Of a stretch of 64,000 nt of DNA, positions 15,280 through 22,555 are shown piece after piece. The stretch's first letter is position 1. Each line of letters begins with the position of its first letter. Source of the DNA: Sphingobacteriales bacterium (lineage in GTDB: Bacteria > Bacteroidota > Bacteroidia > Chitinophagales > Chitinophagaceae). The position numbers were made by a program, and so were the translations under genes. Below the pieces are notes generated by a model. The model searched no databases. It was not told where the DNA came from and saw only the letters and a list, made by a program, of their open reading frames with translations. The stretch spans positions 35,033 to 99,032 of the forward strand of contig JACQDV010000018.1 of the NCBI GenBank assembly GCA_016200915.1, read 5' to 3'.

Positions 15280-16362
15280 TTAATTAAACTGTTGAGATGA
15301 GGGTAAATAATATTTATTCCGGAGCCAGAAAGCAACATTCACCAGGGCAATCAATGCGGGCACTTCTACCAGCGGACCTATTACACCGGCAAAAGCCTGG
15401 CCGCTATTTATTCCAAATACACCAATAGCAACAGCAATAGCTAATTCAAAATTATTACCTGCTGCTGTAAATGCTATAGAAGCGTTGGTGGAATAATCTG
15501 CCCCCAATCTTTTTCCAATAAAAAAACTTACCATAAACATAATGGCAAAATAAATAACCAGCGGAACAGCAATACGTATAACATCCATTGGAATTTGCAC
15601 AATCAATTCTCCCTTCAAACTAAACATTACTATGATAGTAAACAATAAAGCAATCAATGTGATGGGAGAAATAAAAGGAATGAACTTTGTTTGATACCAT
15701 TCTTCGCCTTTCAATTTTAAAAGAATTGCTCTTGTCAAAAATCCCGAAGCAAACGGAATACCCAGGTAAATTGCTACACTTTTGGCAATTTGATAAATAG
15801 TGATATTAACAACAGAACCGGAAAAGCCAACTAAAGGAGGCAGCACTGTAATAAACACATAAGCATATACACTGTACAACAAAACCTGGAAAATGCTGTT
15901 GAGTGCAACTAATCCGGCTGCATATTCTCTGCTTCCTTCGGCCAGTTCATTCCATACAATCACCATCGCAATACACCGGGCCAATCCTATTAAGATTAAG
16001 CCAACCATATATTCAGGATACCCATGCAGAAAAATAATAGCCAGCACAAACATGAGTGCGGGACCAATTACCCAGTTTAATAATAAAGAAGCTCCTAATA
16101 CCTTAGTGTTTTTAAATACTTCTTTCAATTTATCGTACTTCACTTTGGTAAATGGCGGATACATCATTAAGATTAAACCAACGGCCAAAGGAATATTGGT
16201 GGTACCGGAGGAAAAAGAATTAATAAACCCTGATGAAGAAGGGAAAAAATAACCGATAGCCACACCAACAGCCATTGCTAAAAAAATCCAGATGGTTAAA
16301 TACCTGTCTAAGAAACTTAATTTTTTCCGCTCGTGTACCGGAGCACAATTATTTGCTGACAT
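15280..16362 (-). CDS. acr3: Acr3-family arsenite efflux permease
   Basis: A 360-residue inner-membrane arsenite exporter with about ten hydrophobic helices. It begins [24 protein letters not shown], and the family-typical [13 protein letters not shown] carries the conserved functional Cys. Late motifs are [38 protein letters not shown]. It exports As(III) or Sb(III) using the proton gradient. It lies between arsN2 and arsC in the operon. Confidence 0.96.
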   Translation of the reverse strand: MSANNCAPVHERKKLSFLDRYLTIWIFLAMAVGVAIGYFFPSSSGFINSFSSGTTNIPLAVGLILMMYPPFTKVKYDKLKEVFKNTKVLGASLLLNWVIGPALMFVLAIIFLHGYPEYMVGLILIGLARCIAMVIVWNELAEGSREYAAGLVALNSIFQVLLYSVYAYVFITVLPPLVGFSGSVVNITIYQIAKSVAIYLGIPFASGFLTRAILLKLKGEEWYQTKFIPFISPITLIALLFTIIVMFSLKGELIVQIPMDVIRIAVPLVIYFAIMFMVSFFIGKRLGADYSTNASIAFTAAGNNFELAIAVAIGVFGINSGQAFAGVIGPLVEVPALIALVNVAFWLRNKYYLPSSQQFN

Positions 16363-16409
16363 AGTAGATACCTGTTAATTAAAGACCGTCAATTTATTCA
16401 GAAAGAAAA

Positions 16410-16862
16410 TTACAACCGCTTTTTCATTACCACGGCAGAAGAAGGACAAAGCGATGAGAACTCCGCTGTTTGCTTAATTGCTTCAGGCGTCTCTTCTCTT
16501 TTAATTACACAATAACCTTGCTTATCAAAAAAATCCTTTGCCGTTGTAGTGAGCAGGTAGAGGCAGTTTATTCCGCTTTCTTTGGCATAAGATTCTAATT
16601 CATTATTAATGAGTTTTCCATATCCTTTTCCCTGCTCTTCTTCTATAACACTTACACTGCGCAGCAATGTATAATCTTCAAATATTTCCAGTCCAGCTGT
16701 TCCAATTACTTTGTTGCCTTCTTTTAAAAGATAAAGTAATTTATCATCATCGATATCCTGTGCAGGTAATTTACTTTGCTGTAATAATTGAATAGCCTGT
16801 TGTCTTTCTTCTTCACTTACAGCAATGGCAAGTGTTAGCGGCGGGAGTTTTATAGTTTGCAT
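16410..16862 (-). CDS. GNAT acetyltransferase of the ars operon (ArsN2-like)
   Basis: A 150-residue GNAT-fold protein with the acetyl-CoA loop EEEQGKGYGKLI and the C-terminal LLTTTAKDFFDKQGYCVIKREETPEAIKQTAEFSSLCPSSAVVMKK, which is characteristic of the ArsN2 group next to arsenic genes. Related ArsN proteins acetylate toxic arsenicals or herbicide-like arsenic compounds. The substrate here is inferred only from the operon (arsM upstream, acr3 downstream). Confidence 0.87.
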   Translation of the reverse strand: MQTIKLPPLTLAIAVSEEERQQAIQLLQQSKLPAQDIDDDKLLYLLKEGNKVIGTAGLEIFEDYTLLRSVSVIEEEQGKGYGKLINNELESYAKESGINCLYLLTTTAKDFFDKQGYCVIKREETPEAIKQTAEFSSLCPSSAVVMKKRL

Positions 16863-16890
16863 AATTAATGGTTAATGGTTGAAAAATTAT

Positions 16891-17748
16891 TTAACAGCAT
16901 CCACTGCCTGGTTCACAGCATTTGCGTTCATCTTTAGCAGGTTTTTCTGCATACACAGTTACACTCAATATCCTCAGATCGCTGTTTTTATACTCATTCA
17001 CTTCATCTTCGCTTAAGTAATTCGTCAAAATATCATCCGGAATATTGATCACCTTTTCTTTCTGCAGTGTAATGTTTACAAAACCGGCTTCTTTAATAAT
17101 AGACAAATAATTTTCTTTTTGAATAGCACCGCTAACACAACCGGCATACAACTCAGCAATCTCTTTCCATTTAGCAGGCAACTCACCATTCAATACAATA
17201 TCGGAGATAGAAAAATGTGCTCCGGGTTTTAAGGTTCTGTATATTTCACTGATCACTTTGTGCTTGTTAGGCACAAGATTCAATACACAGTTACTTACAA
17301 CTACGTCTGCATAATTGCTGGTAACCGGCATATCTTCAATATCACCTAAACGAAACTCTACATTATTATATCCAACTTTTTCTGCATTAGCCCTGGCTTT
17401 AGCAACCATTGCTTCTGTAAAATCAATACCAAGCACTTTACCTTTTTCTCCAACAATTCTTCTTGCTATAAAAGCATCATTACCGGCACCACTTCCCAAA
17501 TCAATTATGGTGTTTCCTTCTTTGATTTGCGCAAACTCTGTTGGAAGACCACATCCCAATCCTAAATCAGCATCAGGGTTATACCCTTCCAGTTTAGTGT
17601 AATCATCTGCCATAATGTTATAAACATCATCACCGCAACAAGATGAGGTGGCTCCGCAGCAGGAATTAAGATTTTGTGATTGCGGCTGACTGGCAATGGC
17701 TGCATATTTTTCTTTAACTAATTCTTTTAATTGTGTTTCGTTGTTCAT
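16891..17748 (-). CDS. arsM: Arsenite S-adenosylmethionine methyltransferase
   Basis: A 285-residue ArsM. The SAM motif I is IIDLGSGAGNDAF (about 76-88), preceded by the NPDADLGLGCGLPTEFAQIKEG motif of the family. Conserved cysteines for As(III) binding are visible at the CCGATSSCCGD cluster, in SNCVLNLVPNK and in ELYAGCVSGA. A C-terminal CCEPGSGCC tail adds further thiols. It methylates As(III) to volatile or more readily exported forms. It is separated from arsR by a strong inverted repeat at 17801-17832. Confidence 0.95.
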   Translation of the reverse strand: MNNETQLKELVKEKYAAIASQPQSQNLNSCCGATSSCCGDDVYNIMADDYTKLEGYNPDADLGLGCGLPTEFAQIKEGNTIIDLGSGAGNDAFIARRIVGEKGKVLGIDFTEAMVAKARANAEKVGYNNVEFRLGDIEDMPVTSNYADVVVSNCVLNLVPNKHKVISEIYRTLKPGAHFSISDIVLNGELPAKWKEIAELYAGCVSGAIQKENYLSIIKEAGFVNITLQKEKVINIPDDILTNYLSEDEVNEYKNSDLRILSVTVYAEKPAKDERKCCEPGSGCC

Positions 17749-17800
17749 ACCCTTTCTTTTTTATTTTAAAATATCACTTTATCCATGTTTCCCTTTGCAC

Positions 17801-17832
17801 AGAGTGAACCACTCCCTGGAGTGGCTCACTCT
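17801..17832. promoter_or_regulatory. Long inverted repeat between arsR and arsM
   Basis: AGAGTGAaCCACTC (17801-17814) and GAGTGGcTCACTCT (17819-17832) form a 14-bp stem with one mismatch and a 4-base loop, starting 9 bp after the arsR stop codon. There is no T-run on the minus strand after it, so it looks more like an RNA-stabilising, processing or attenuation element than a simple terminator. Confidence 0.75.
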
Positions 17833-17841
17833 GCCACGCAC

Positions 17842-18177
17842 TTAACAGCAGGCTTTTTCATTTTTAATCTTCAATTGTGTGAAAAGTCCATTGAATTCAA
17901 GGTTGAATTTTTCAAAAGCTTTCCAGTTAATGCAATAGCAACTGCGGGGGCCATCTATGGTTCCACTAATTAAACCGGCATTCTTCAATTCCTTTAAATG
18001 TTGTGATACGGTTGATTGTGCCAGTGGCAACACATCCACTATCTCACCACAAATACATTCATTATGCTGTGCCAGCACTTTTAAGATGGCGATACGGGCA
18101 GGATGACTCATGGCTTTAGCAAAAGCTGCCAGGTCCTGCTCTTTTTGCATAAACTCGTCTTTTTTATGAAATGCCAT
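17842..18177 (-). CDS. arsR: ArsR/SmtB-family arsenic-responsive repressor
   Basis: A 111-residue winged-helix repressor. [18 protein letters not shown] starts the DNA-binding domain; [31 protein letters not shown] includes the recognition helix, with a Cys-x-Cys metal site at its start. The C-terminus ends in two cysteines (KACC), which could add As(III) ligands. Its ATG lies one base after the TGA of the preceding methyltransferase gene, so the two are tightly coupled. It should repress the whole operon until As(III) binds. Confidence 0.95.
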   Translation of the reverse strand: MAFHKKDEFMQKEQDLAAFAKAMSHPARIAILKVLAQHNECICGEIVDVLPLAQSTVSQHLKELKNAGLISGTIDGPRSCYCINWKAFEKFNLEFNGLFTQLKIKNEKACC

Positions 18178-18178
18178 A

Positions 18179-18793
18179 TCAGGTTGTTTTTAAAAAACTG
18201 CAGAATAAAAAATTTTGAATTGTGTTAAAAGGTGTCAAATGATCTTTGGTGATGCATTTGATCTTGTGAAAATATTTCTTTACAAAATCAGATAGACTGG
18301 TTTCTGTATATTGTTTCACTGTGAGACCACTGCATTTTTCTGGCCCTTTATCTGAAAAAGTTCCTATGATAACCTTTGCACCGCTCTTTAAATACTGGTT
18401 GGCTTTTTCTAAATAAATTGTTCTGTCCTGTTCTTCTGTCAAAAAATGAAGTACGGCCCGGTCATGCCACACATCAAATTTTTTTGATACGCTAAATGAA
18501 TTAACATCGGCAACAATCCAGTTTACACCTTTAGCCCTGTCGCCCAAACGGCGGGCAGATTTTTCCAGCGCCTTTTCTGAAATATCCAGCACGGTAATAT
18601 CTGTATAACCTTCCTGTAATAAATAATCAACCAATGTTCCATCTCCTCCGCCCACATCTATTATAGCAGCATCTTTTGGAATATTTAATTCCCTGAAAAA
18701 GGATAAGGACGTCTCAGGTTGCTGCTGGTACCAGCTAACCTCTTCAGACCCTTTGGTGGCATAAACTTTTTCCCAATGTTGTTTCAAATCCAT
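18179..18793 (-). CDS. Class I SAM-dependent methyltransferase leading the ars operon
   Basis: A Rossmann-fold methyltransferase of about 204 residues from the ATG at 18793 ([15 protein letters not shown]), chosen because family members start just before that segment; the frame is open for 19 more codons. SAM motif I is [16 protein letters not shown], followed by [11 protein letters not shown] and [13 protein letters not shown]. It is distinct from ArsM: no arsenic cysteine cluster is visible. It is the first gene of the ars transcript, one base before arsR. The substrate is unknown; a thiol or arsenical methylation role is suggested only by context. Confidence 0.85.
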   Translation of the reverse strand: MDLKQHWEKVYATKGSEEVSWYQQQPETSLSFFRELNIPKDAAIIDVGGGDGTLVDYLLQEGYTDITVLDISEKALEKSARRLGDRAKGVNWIVADVNSFSVSKKFDVWHDRAVLHFLTEEQDRTIYLEKANQYLKSGAKVIIGTFSDKGPEKCSGLTVKQYTETSLSDFVKKYFHKIKCITKDHLTPFNTIQNFLFCSFLKTT

Positions 18794-18828
18794 TAATCGT
18801 TTTTTTACGATGATTATTTTTATTAAAA

Positions 18829-18847
18829 AAGACGAGCATGTCGTCTT
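18829..18847. promoter_or_regulatory. Candidate ArsR operator
   Basis: The dyad AAGACGA-GCATG-TCGTCTT lies just downstream of the predicted ars promoter and upstream of the first gene. A 7-bp perfect dyad in this position is what an autoregulating ArsR dimer would need. Confidence 0.45.
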
Positions 18848-18863
18848 CAATAATTTTATATCG

Positions 18864-18896
18864 CAAATATACGATTAACATTTTAGGATAAACAAA
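18864..18896 (-). promoter_or_regulatory. Predicted ars operon promoter
   Basis: On the minus strand TTTG (18893-18896), 21 bases, then TATATTTG (18864-18871): a full match to the Bacteroidota TTTG-N19-21-TAnnTTTG pattern. It predicts a transcript start near 18860 and a leader of about 65 nt containing the dyad at 18829-18847. Confidence 0.6.
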
Positions 18897-18986
18897 TTTT
18901 CTGCTATATTTTTTTCTGAAAAGTCTTAAGCCGTCCATCAACTACCTCAAGAGATTGATTTTCAAAAATACTTACCTTCACTTTCT

Positions 18987-20810
18987 ATGAGAAAATTATT
19001 TGTACTACCTGTATTATTTATTGCCTTCGCCTTAAACACTTTTAGCCAGGACCTTCATTACACCGTGACAAGAACCATGATTCCCATGCGGGATGGTGTT
19101 AAGCTATTTACTGTAATTATCAGCCCTGATAGTGCTACAGAGAAGTTGCCAATACTAATGCAGCGTACTCCGTATGGCGCAGATGTTCCTGATAATTTTA
19201 ATCCGTTATTTGTTGCCTCTATGGCTTCCATGGCAAAAGAAGGATACATTTTTGTTCTCCAGGACATCCGTGGCAAATACAAAAGTGAAGGTGATATGCA
19301 AATTCATACACCATTAATTTCTGTTCAAAATAAAAATGCTGTTGATGAAAGTACCGATACCTGGGATACGGTTGACTGGCTCATCAATAATGTTCCCAAT
19401 AACAATGGTAAAGCGGGTATCAATGGTGTTTCCTATCCCGGCTGGTTAGCATTGGCGGGTGCTGTTAATCCGCATCCTGCATTAAAAGCATCCAGCGAAC
19501 AGGCTTGCATGGGTGATTTGTTTTTGGGTGATGATTTTCATCACAACGGCGCTTTTCGTTTGAGTTATGGTTTTGAATATACTTATGAAGTAGAGTATGA
19601 TAAAACAACTGACAGCGATTTTCCTTTTCCGCAGTATGATTTGTACAACTGGTATTTACACATAGGGTCATTGAAAGATATCAATGATAAATATTTTCAC
19701 AATAAAGTTCCCACCTGGAATAATTTCATCAAACATCCAAACTATGATGAGTTCTGGCAAAAGAATTCAGCGCTGAGTTATGTTTCCTCTCCGCAAATTC
19801 CGCAATTACATGTTGGCGGTTATTTTGACCAGGAAGATATTAATGGACCTCAGCTGATGTATGCACACATGGAGAAAAAAGATTCATTCAACAGAAATCA
19901 TATTGTGTTAGGTCCATGGAATCATGGTCAATGGGCAGGAGCCAAAGCTGATAGTTTGGGTAAAATAAGTTTTGAAAGTAAAACAGCCGTTTGGTTCCAG
20001 GATATGCAAAAGCAATGGTTTGATTACTGGTTAAAAGGAAAAGGTGATGGCAAATTCAAAGAAGCCTATTGTTTTCAAACTGGAAGCAATCAATGGAAAA
20101 CGTATGATCAATGGCCGCCAAAAGAAACTACTGCAAAAAAGTTATACGCAGCTGCTGGTAATAAATGTTCCTTTACTGCACCCACTGCAACTAATGGTTT
20201 TGTAAGTTATATCAGCGATCCAAAAAAACCGGTTCCCTACAGAACATTACCGATTGAAGCAACGTATGGGCCGGGCAGCCGCTGGAGGCCGTGGCAAGTG
20301 GAAGATCAGCGTTTTGTTTACACCCGGCCCGATGTAGTAAGCTTTACCGGTGAAACTTTAGAGAAAGACTTTACTGTTACCGGCAAAATAACGGCTCATG
20401 TATTTGCCAGCACTACCGGCACAGATGCCGATTGGATTGTGAAGCTGATTGATGTGTATCCTGATATTAATGCAATGAGTTTAGCGATGAGTGGTTATCA
20501 ATTACCTGTTGCTATGGAAGTGTTTCGTGGAAGATTCAGAAAAAGTTTTAGTAAACCCGAACCATTAACGCCTAATAAAGTAGAAGAGTTTGTAATTGAT
20601 CTTCATCAGATCAATCATACTTTTTTAAAGAGGCATAAACTGATGATTCAAATACAAAGCAGCTGGTTTCCGGTGATTGACCGTAATCCACAGAAATATG
20701 TACCGAATATTTTTGAAGCAAAAGAATCAGACTTCATCAAAGCTGAACAACGAATTTATTTTTCCAAACAATACCCTACTTATATTGAGTTGCCGGTAAT
20801 GGAGAAATAA
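18987..20810 (+). CDS. Secreted CocE/NonD-family hydrolase (X-Pro dipeptidyl peptidase-like)
   Basis: A 607-residue exported serine hydrolase. An N-terminal signal (MRKLFVLPVLFIAFALNTFSQ) is followed by the alpha/beta hydrolase domain with VTRTMIPMRDGVKLFT, the nucleophile elbow GVSYPGW (Ser near residue 145), and the catalytic His in GPWNHGQW. A C-terminal jelly-roll domain typical of PepX/CocE starts at about residue 440 (VSFTGETLEKDFTVTGKITAHVFASTTGTDADWIVKLIDVYPD). Relatives include alpha-amino acid ester hydrolases and glutaryl acylases; the substrate is unknown. It is a single gene, ending at a palindromic element. Confidence 0.92.
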   Translation: MRKLFVLPVLFIAFALNTFSQDLHYTVTRTMIPMRDGVKLFTVIISPDSATEKLPILMQRTPYGADVPDNFNPLFVASMASMAKEGYIFVLQDIRGKYKSEGDMQIHTPLISVQNKNAVDESTDTWDTVDWLINNVPNNNGKAGINGVSYPGWLALAGAVNPHPALKASSEQACMGDLFLGDDFHHNGAFRLSYGFEYTYEVEYDKTTDSDFPFPQYDLYNWYLHIGSLKDINDKYFHNKVPTWNNFIKHPNYDEFWQKNSALSYVSSPQIPQLHVGGYFDQEDINGPQLMYAHMEKKDSFNRNHIVLGPWNHGQWAGAKADSLGKISFESKTAVWFQDMQKQWFDYWLKGKGDGKFKEAYCFQTGSNQWKTYDQWPPKETTAKKLYAAAGNKCSFTAPTATNGFVSYISDPKKPVPYRTLPIEATYGPGSRWRPWQVEDQRFVYTRPDVVSFTGETLEKDFTVTGKITAHVFASTTGTDADWIVKLIDVYPDINAMSLAMSGYQLPVAMEVFRGRFRKSFSKPEPLTPNKVEEFVIDLHQINHTFLKRHKLMIQIQSSWFPVIDRNPQKYVPNIFEAKESDFIKAEQRIYFSKQYPTYIELPVMEK

Positions 20811-20868
20811 ACCGCAGAGACGCAAAGGCGCAGAGAATAAACTCTGCGCCTCCCCGCCTCTGCGGTTA
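20809..20868. repeat. Palindromic CGCAGAG repeat element, probable bidirectional terminator
   Basis: A 60-bp imperfect palindrome whose arms read AACCGCAGAG...GGCGCAGAG and CTCTGCGCC...CTCTGCGGTT, around a short AATAAA loop. It starts within the stop codon of the hydrolase and lies between two convergent genes. Its sequence type (CGCAGAGACGCAAAGGCGCAGAG) recurs as a dispersed intergenic element in many Bacteroidota. Confidence 0.8.
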
Positions 20869-20889
20869 AAAATATTTTTAGTACCCTTT

Positions 20890-21714
20890 TTATCTGCCAT
20901 CTCCATCCAGCAGATTACCTAATCCGCCCAATATACTTCCCTCCTCTTTGCGATGACCAAACTGCGGACTGTAAGAAATGATCTTACTTGCCAAACGACT
21001 AATGGGCAATGATTGCAACCACACTTTACCGGGGCCACGTAATACTGCAAAGAACAAACCTTCACCACCAAATACCCAGTTACGTATTCCTTTTACCATT
21101 TCAATATCAAAATCAATATTACCGGTGTAGGCAACAATACAACCTGTATCCACTCTTAAGAGTTCACCAGGTACCAGTGTTTTTTCTATCACATAACCAC
21201 CTGCATGCATAAAAGCCATACCATCACCTTCTATCTTTTCCATTATAAAACCTTCCCCGCCAAAAATGCCTGTGCCTAATCTTCTTTGAAATTCTATTCC
21301 TATACTTACTCCTTTGGCGGCACATAAGAAAGCATCTTTTTGTGCAATGATCCTTCCATCTAATTGCTGCAGATCCATTGGAATGATTTTACCGGTATAA
21401 GGTGCAGCAAAACTCACTTTCTTTTTTCCCTGCCCAACATTAGTAAATGCTGTCATGAATAAACTTTCACCAATCAGCAATCTTTTACCGGCACCTAACA
21501 GTTTACCCAATAAACCGCTTTGTTGCTGCTGTTGTGATCCGTCACCAAAAATGGTTTGCATCTGAATGCCATCATCCATCATCATAAAAGCGCCGCTTTC
21601 TGCAATGGCTGTTTCCTGCGGATCAAGTTCTATTTCTACAAACTGTAATTCTTCACCATAAATCTTATAATCAATCTCGTGATTGCTGCGTTGAGAAGCA
21701 TAAGTTGCATTCAT
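20890..21714 (-). CDS. AIM24 / TIGR00266 family protein
   Basis: A 274-residue soluble protein with no signal peptide. It shows the duplicated beta-sandwich pattern of the AIM24 family: LQFVEIELDPQETAIAESGAFMMMDDGIQMQTIFGDGS, GGEGFIMEKIEGDGMAFMHAGG, and the C-terminal IRNWVFGGEGLFFAVLRGPGKVWLQSLPISRLA. A glutamine run (QQQQQ) near residue 62 is a local oddity. Mitochondrial AIM24 is linked to cristae organisation; bacterial function is unknown. It is transcribed convergently with the CocE-like hydrolase. Confidence 0.92.
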   Translation of the reverse strand: MNATYASQRSNHEIDYKIYGEELQFVEIELDPQETAIAESGAFMMMDDGIQMQTIFGDGSQQQQQSGLLGKLLGAGKRLLIGESLFMTAFTNVGQGKKKVSFAAPYTGKIIPMDLQQLDGRIIAQKDAFLCAAKGVSIGIEFQRRLGTGIFGGEGFIMEKIEGDGMAFMHAGGYVIEKTLVPGELLRVDTGCIVAYTGNIDFDIEMVKGIRNWVFGGEGLFFAVLRGPGKVWLQSLPISRLASKIISYSPQFGHRKEEGSILGGLGNLLDGDGR

Positions 21715-21744
21715 AATTTTATCGTTTGAAAATAATTAAGAGTA

Positions 21745-21752
21745 CAAAATTA
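21745..21752 (-). promoter_or_regulatory. Possible -7 element for the AIM24 gene
   Basis: On the minus strand this reads TAATTTTG, matching TAnnTTTG, 30 bp upstream of the start codon. No clear -33 box is seen. Confidence 0.3.
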
Positions 21753-21870
21753 GCGGGTCGGAAATTTATAAACGGTGTTGCCGGTGAATATTCGGTGAAA
21801 ATATTTACTTATACAATCCTGATAACAGGAAAAACATTTCTTCTTACTTACTTATCTGCCTTGGATTGGT

Positions 21871-21878
21871 TAAATTTG
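21871..21878 (+). promoter_or_regulatory. -7 element directly in front of a start codon
   Basis: TAAATTTG matches TAnnTTTG and ends 4 bases before the ATG at 21883. If used, the mRNA would start at or beside the AUG (leaderless). No clear -33 box. Confidence 0.4.
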
Positions 21879-21882
21879 AGGA

Positions 21883-22074
21883 ATGGAAAAAGTGGTAAAT
21901 ATTCAACCCCTTCATAGTAAGAAAAATGATTTTCATTTCTGGAAGGATAAGCCAGATGCAGAAAAATTAGCGGCAATAGAAATGCTCCGTCAACAATACA
22001 TCCATTTTAAATTCAATAATGTTCAGCCCCGATTTCAAAGAGTTTGCAGAGTTATTAATAAAGCACAAGGTTAA
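21883..22074 (+). CDS. Small protein paired with a nucleotidyltransferase
   Basis: A 63-residue basic protein, MEKVVNIQPLHSKKNDFHFWKDKPDAEKLAAIEMLRQQ at the start and PRFQRVCRVINKAQG at the end. The pattern of an LxAIExLRQQY helix followed by FQRVxRVIxK is one I associate with short proteins encoded just before DUF6036-type nucleotidyltransferases in Bacteroidota and Chlorobi, probably a two-gene module. The last 56 bp overlap the next gene in another frame, so they are translationally coupled. A toxin-antitoxin-like relationship is plausible but not shown. Confidence 0.7.
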   Translation: MEKVVNIQPLHSKKNDFHFWKDKPDAEKLAAIEMLRQQYIHFKFNNVQPRFQRVCRVINKAQG

Positions 22075-22456
22075 ATATCTTGTGGTTGGTGGTTATGCGG
22101 TAGGCATACATGGCCATCCCCGCTATACTGGCGACCTTGATATTTGGCTATTGCCGGAAAAAGAAAATGCGGCAAAAATAATGGCCGCTGTAAAAGACTT
22201 TGGCTTTGGGTCGCTCTCCATTACAGCAGAAGATTTCATCAAAGAAGAAAATGTTATCCAATTAGGCTATCCTCCATTACGTATAGATTTACTTACTTCA
22301 ATTGACGGAGTAAGCTTTGATGAATGTTATGAAAACAAAAAGGTTGTAACTGTTGATGGATTAGCAGTGAATTTTATTGGCTACAACGATCTTATAAAAA
22401 ATAAGAGGGCCACAGGAAGACAGCAGGATTTGGGCGATATTGAAAACCTTAAATAA
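22019..22456 (+). CDS. Nucleotidyltransferase (DUF6036 / AbiEii-MNT like)
   Basis: A 145-residue member of the DNA polymerase beta-type nucleotidyltransferase superfamily. It shows GGYAVGIHGHPRYTGDLDIW, that is GG followed by the D-x-D metal-binding pair, and a later RIDLLTSIDGVSF strand with the third acidic residue. The C-terminus has LIKNKRATGRQQDLGDIENLK, typical of this group. Such enzymes transfer nucleotides to proteins or RNA in MNT and AbiE antitoxin or toxin systems; the target here is unknown. It overlaps the small upstream gene by 56 bp and ends at a strong terminator. Confidence 0.85.
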   Translation: MFSPDFKEFAELLIKHKVKYLVVGGYAVGIHGHPRYTGDLDIWLLPEKENAAKIMAAVKDFGFGSLSITAEDFIKEENVIQLGYPPLRIDLLTSIDGVSFDECYENKKVVTVDGLAVNFIGYNDLIKNKRATGRQQDLGDIENLK

Positions 22457-22489
22457 AAAAGCCGTCTCTAGTGTAGAGACGGTTTTTTT
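22455..22489. terminator. Bidirectional terminator after the nucleotidyltransferase gene
   Basis: CCGTCTCTA (22462-22470) and TAGAGACGG (22474-22482) make a perfect 9-bp stem with a GTG loop, an A-run on the left and a seven-T run on the right. It ends the plus-strand gene and could also stop the minus-strand RND transcript. Confidence 0.92.
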
Positions 22490-22497
22490 ATTTAAAC

Positions 22498-22526
22498 CCT
22501 GCCTGCACTACGTTTCGGCAGACAGG
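22498..22526. repeat. Small inverted repeat
   Basis: CCTGCCTG and CAGACAGG (one mismatch) pair across a 13-bp spacer in the gap between the nucleotidyltransferase terminator and the RND gene end. Confidence 0.5.
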
Positions 22527-22555
22527 CAAAACCAACTGAAAATCTTTATGCTTGT

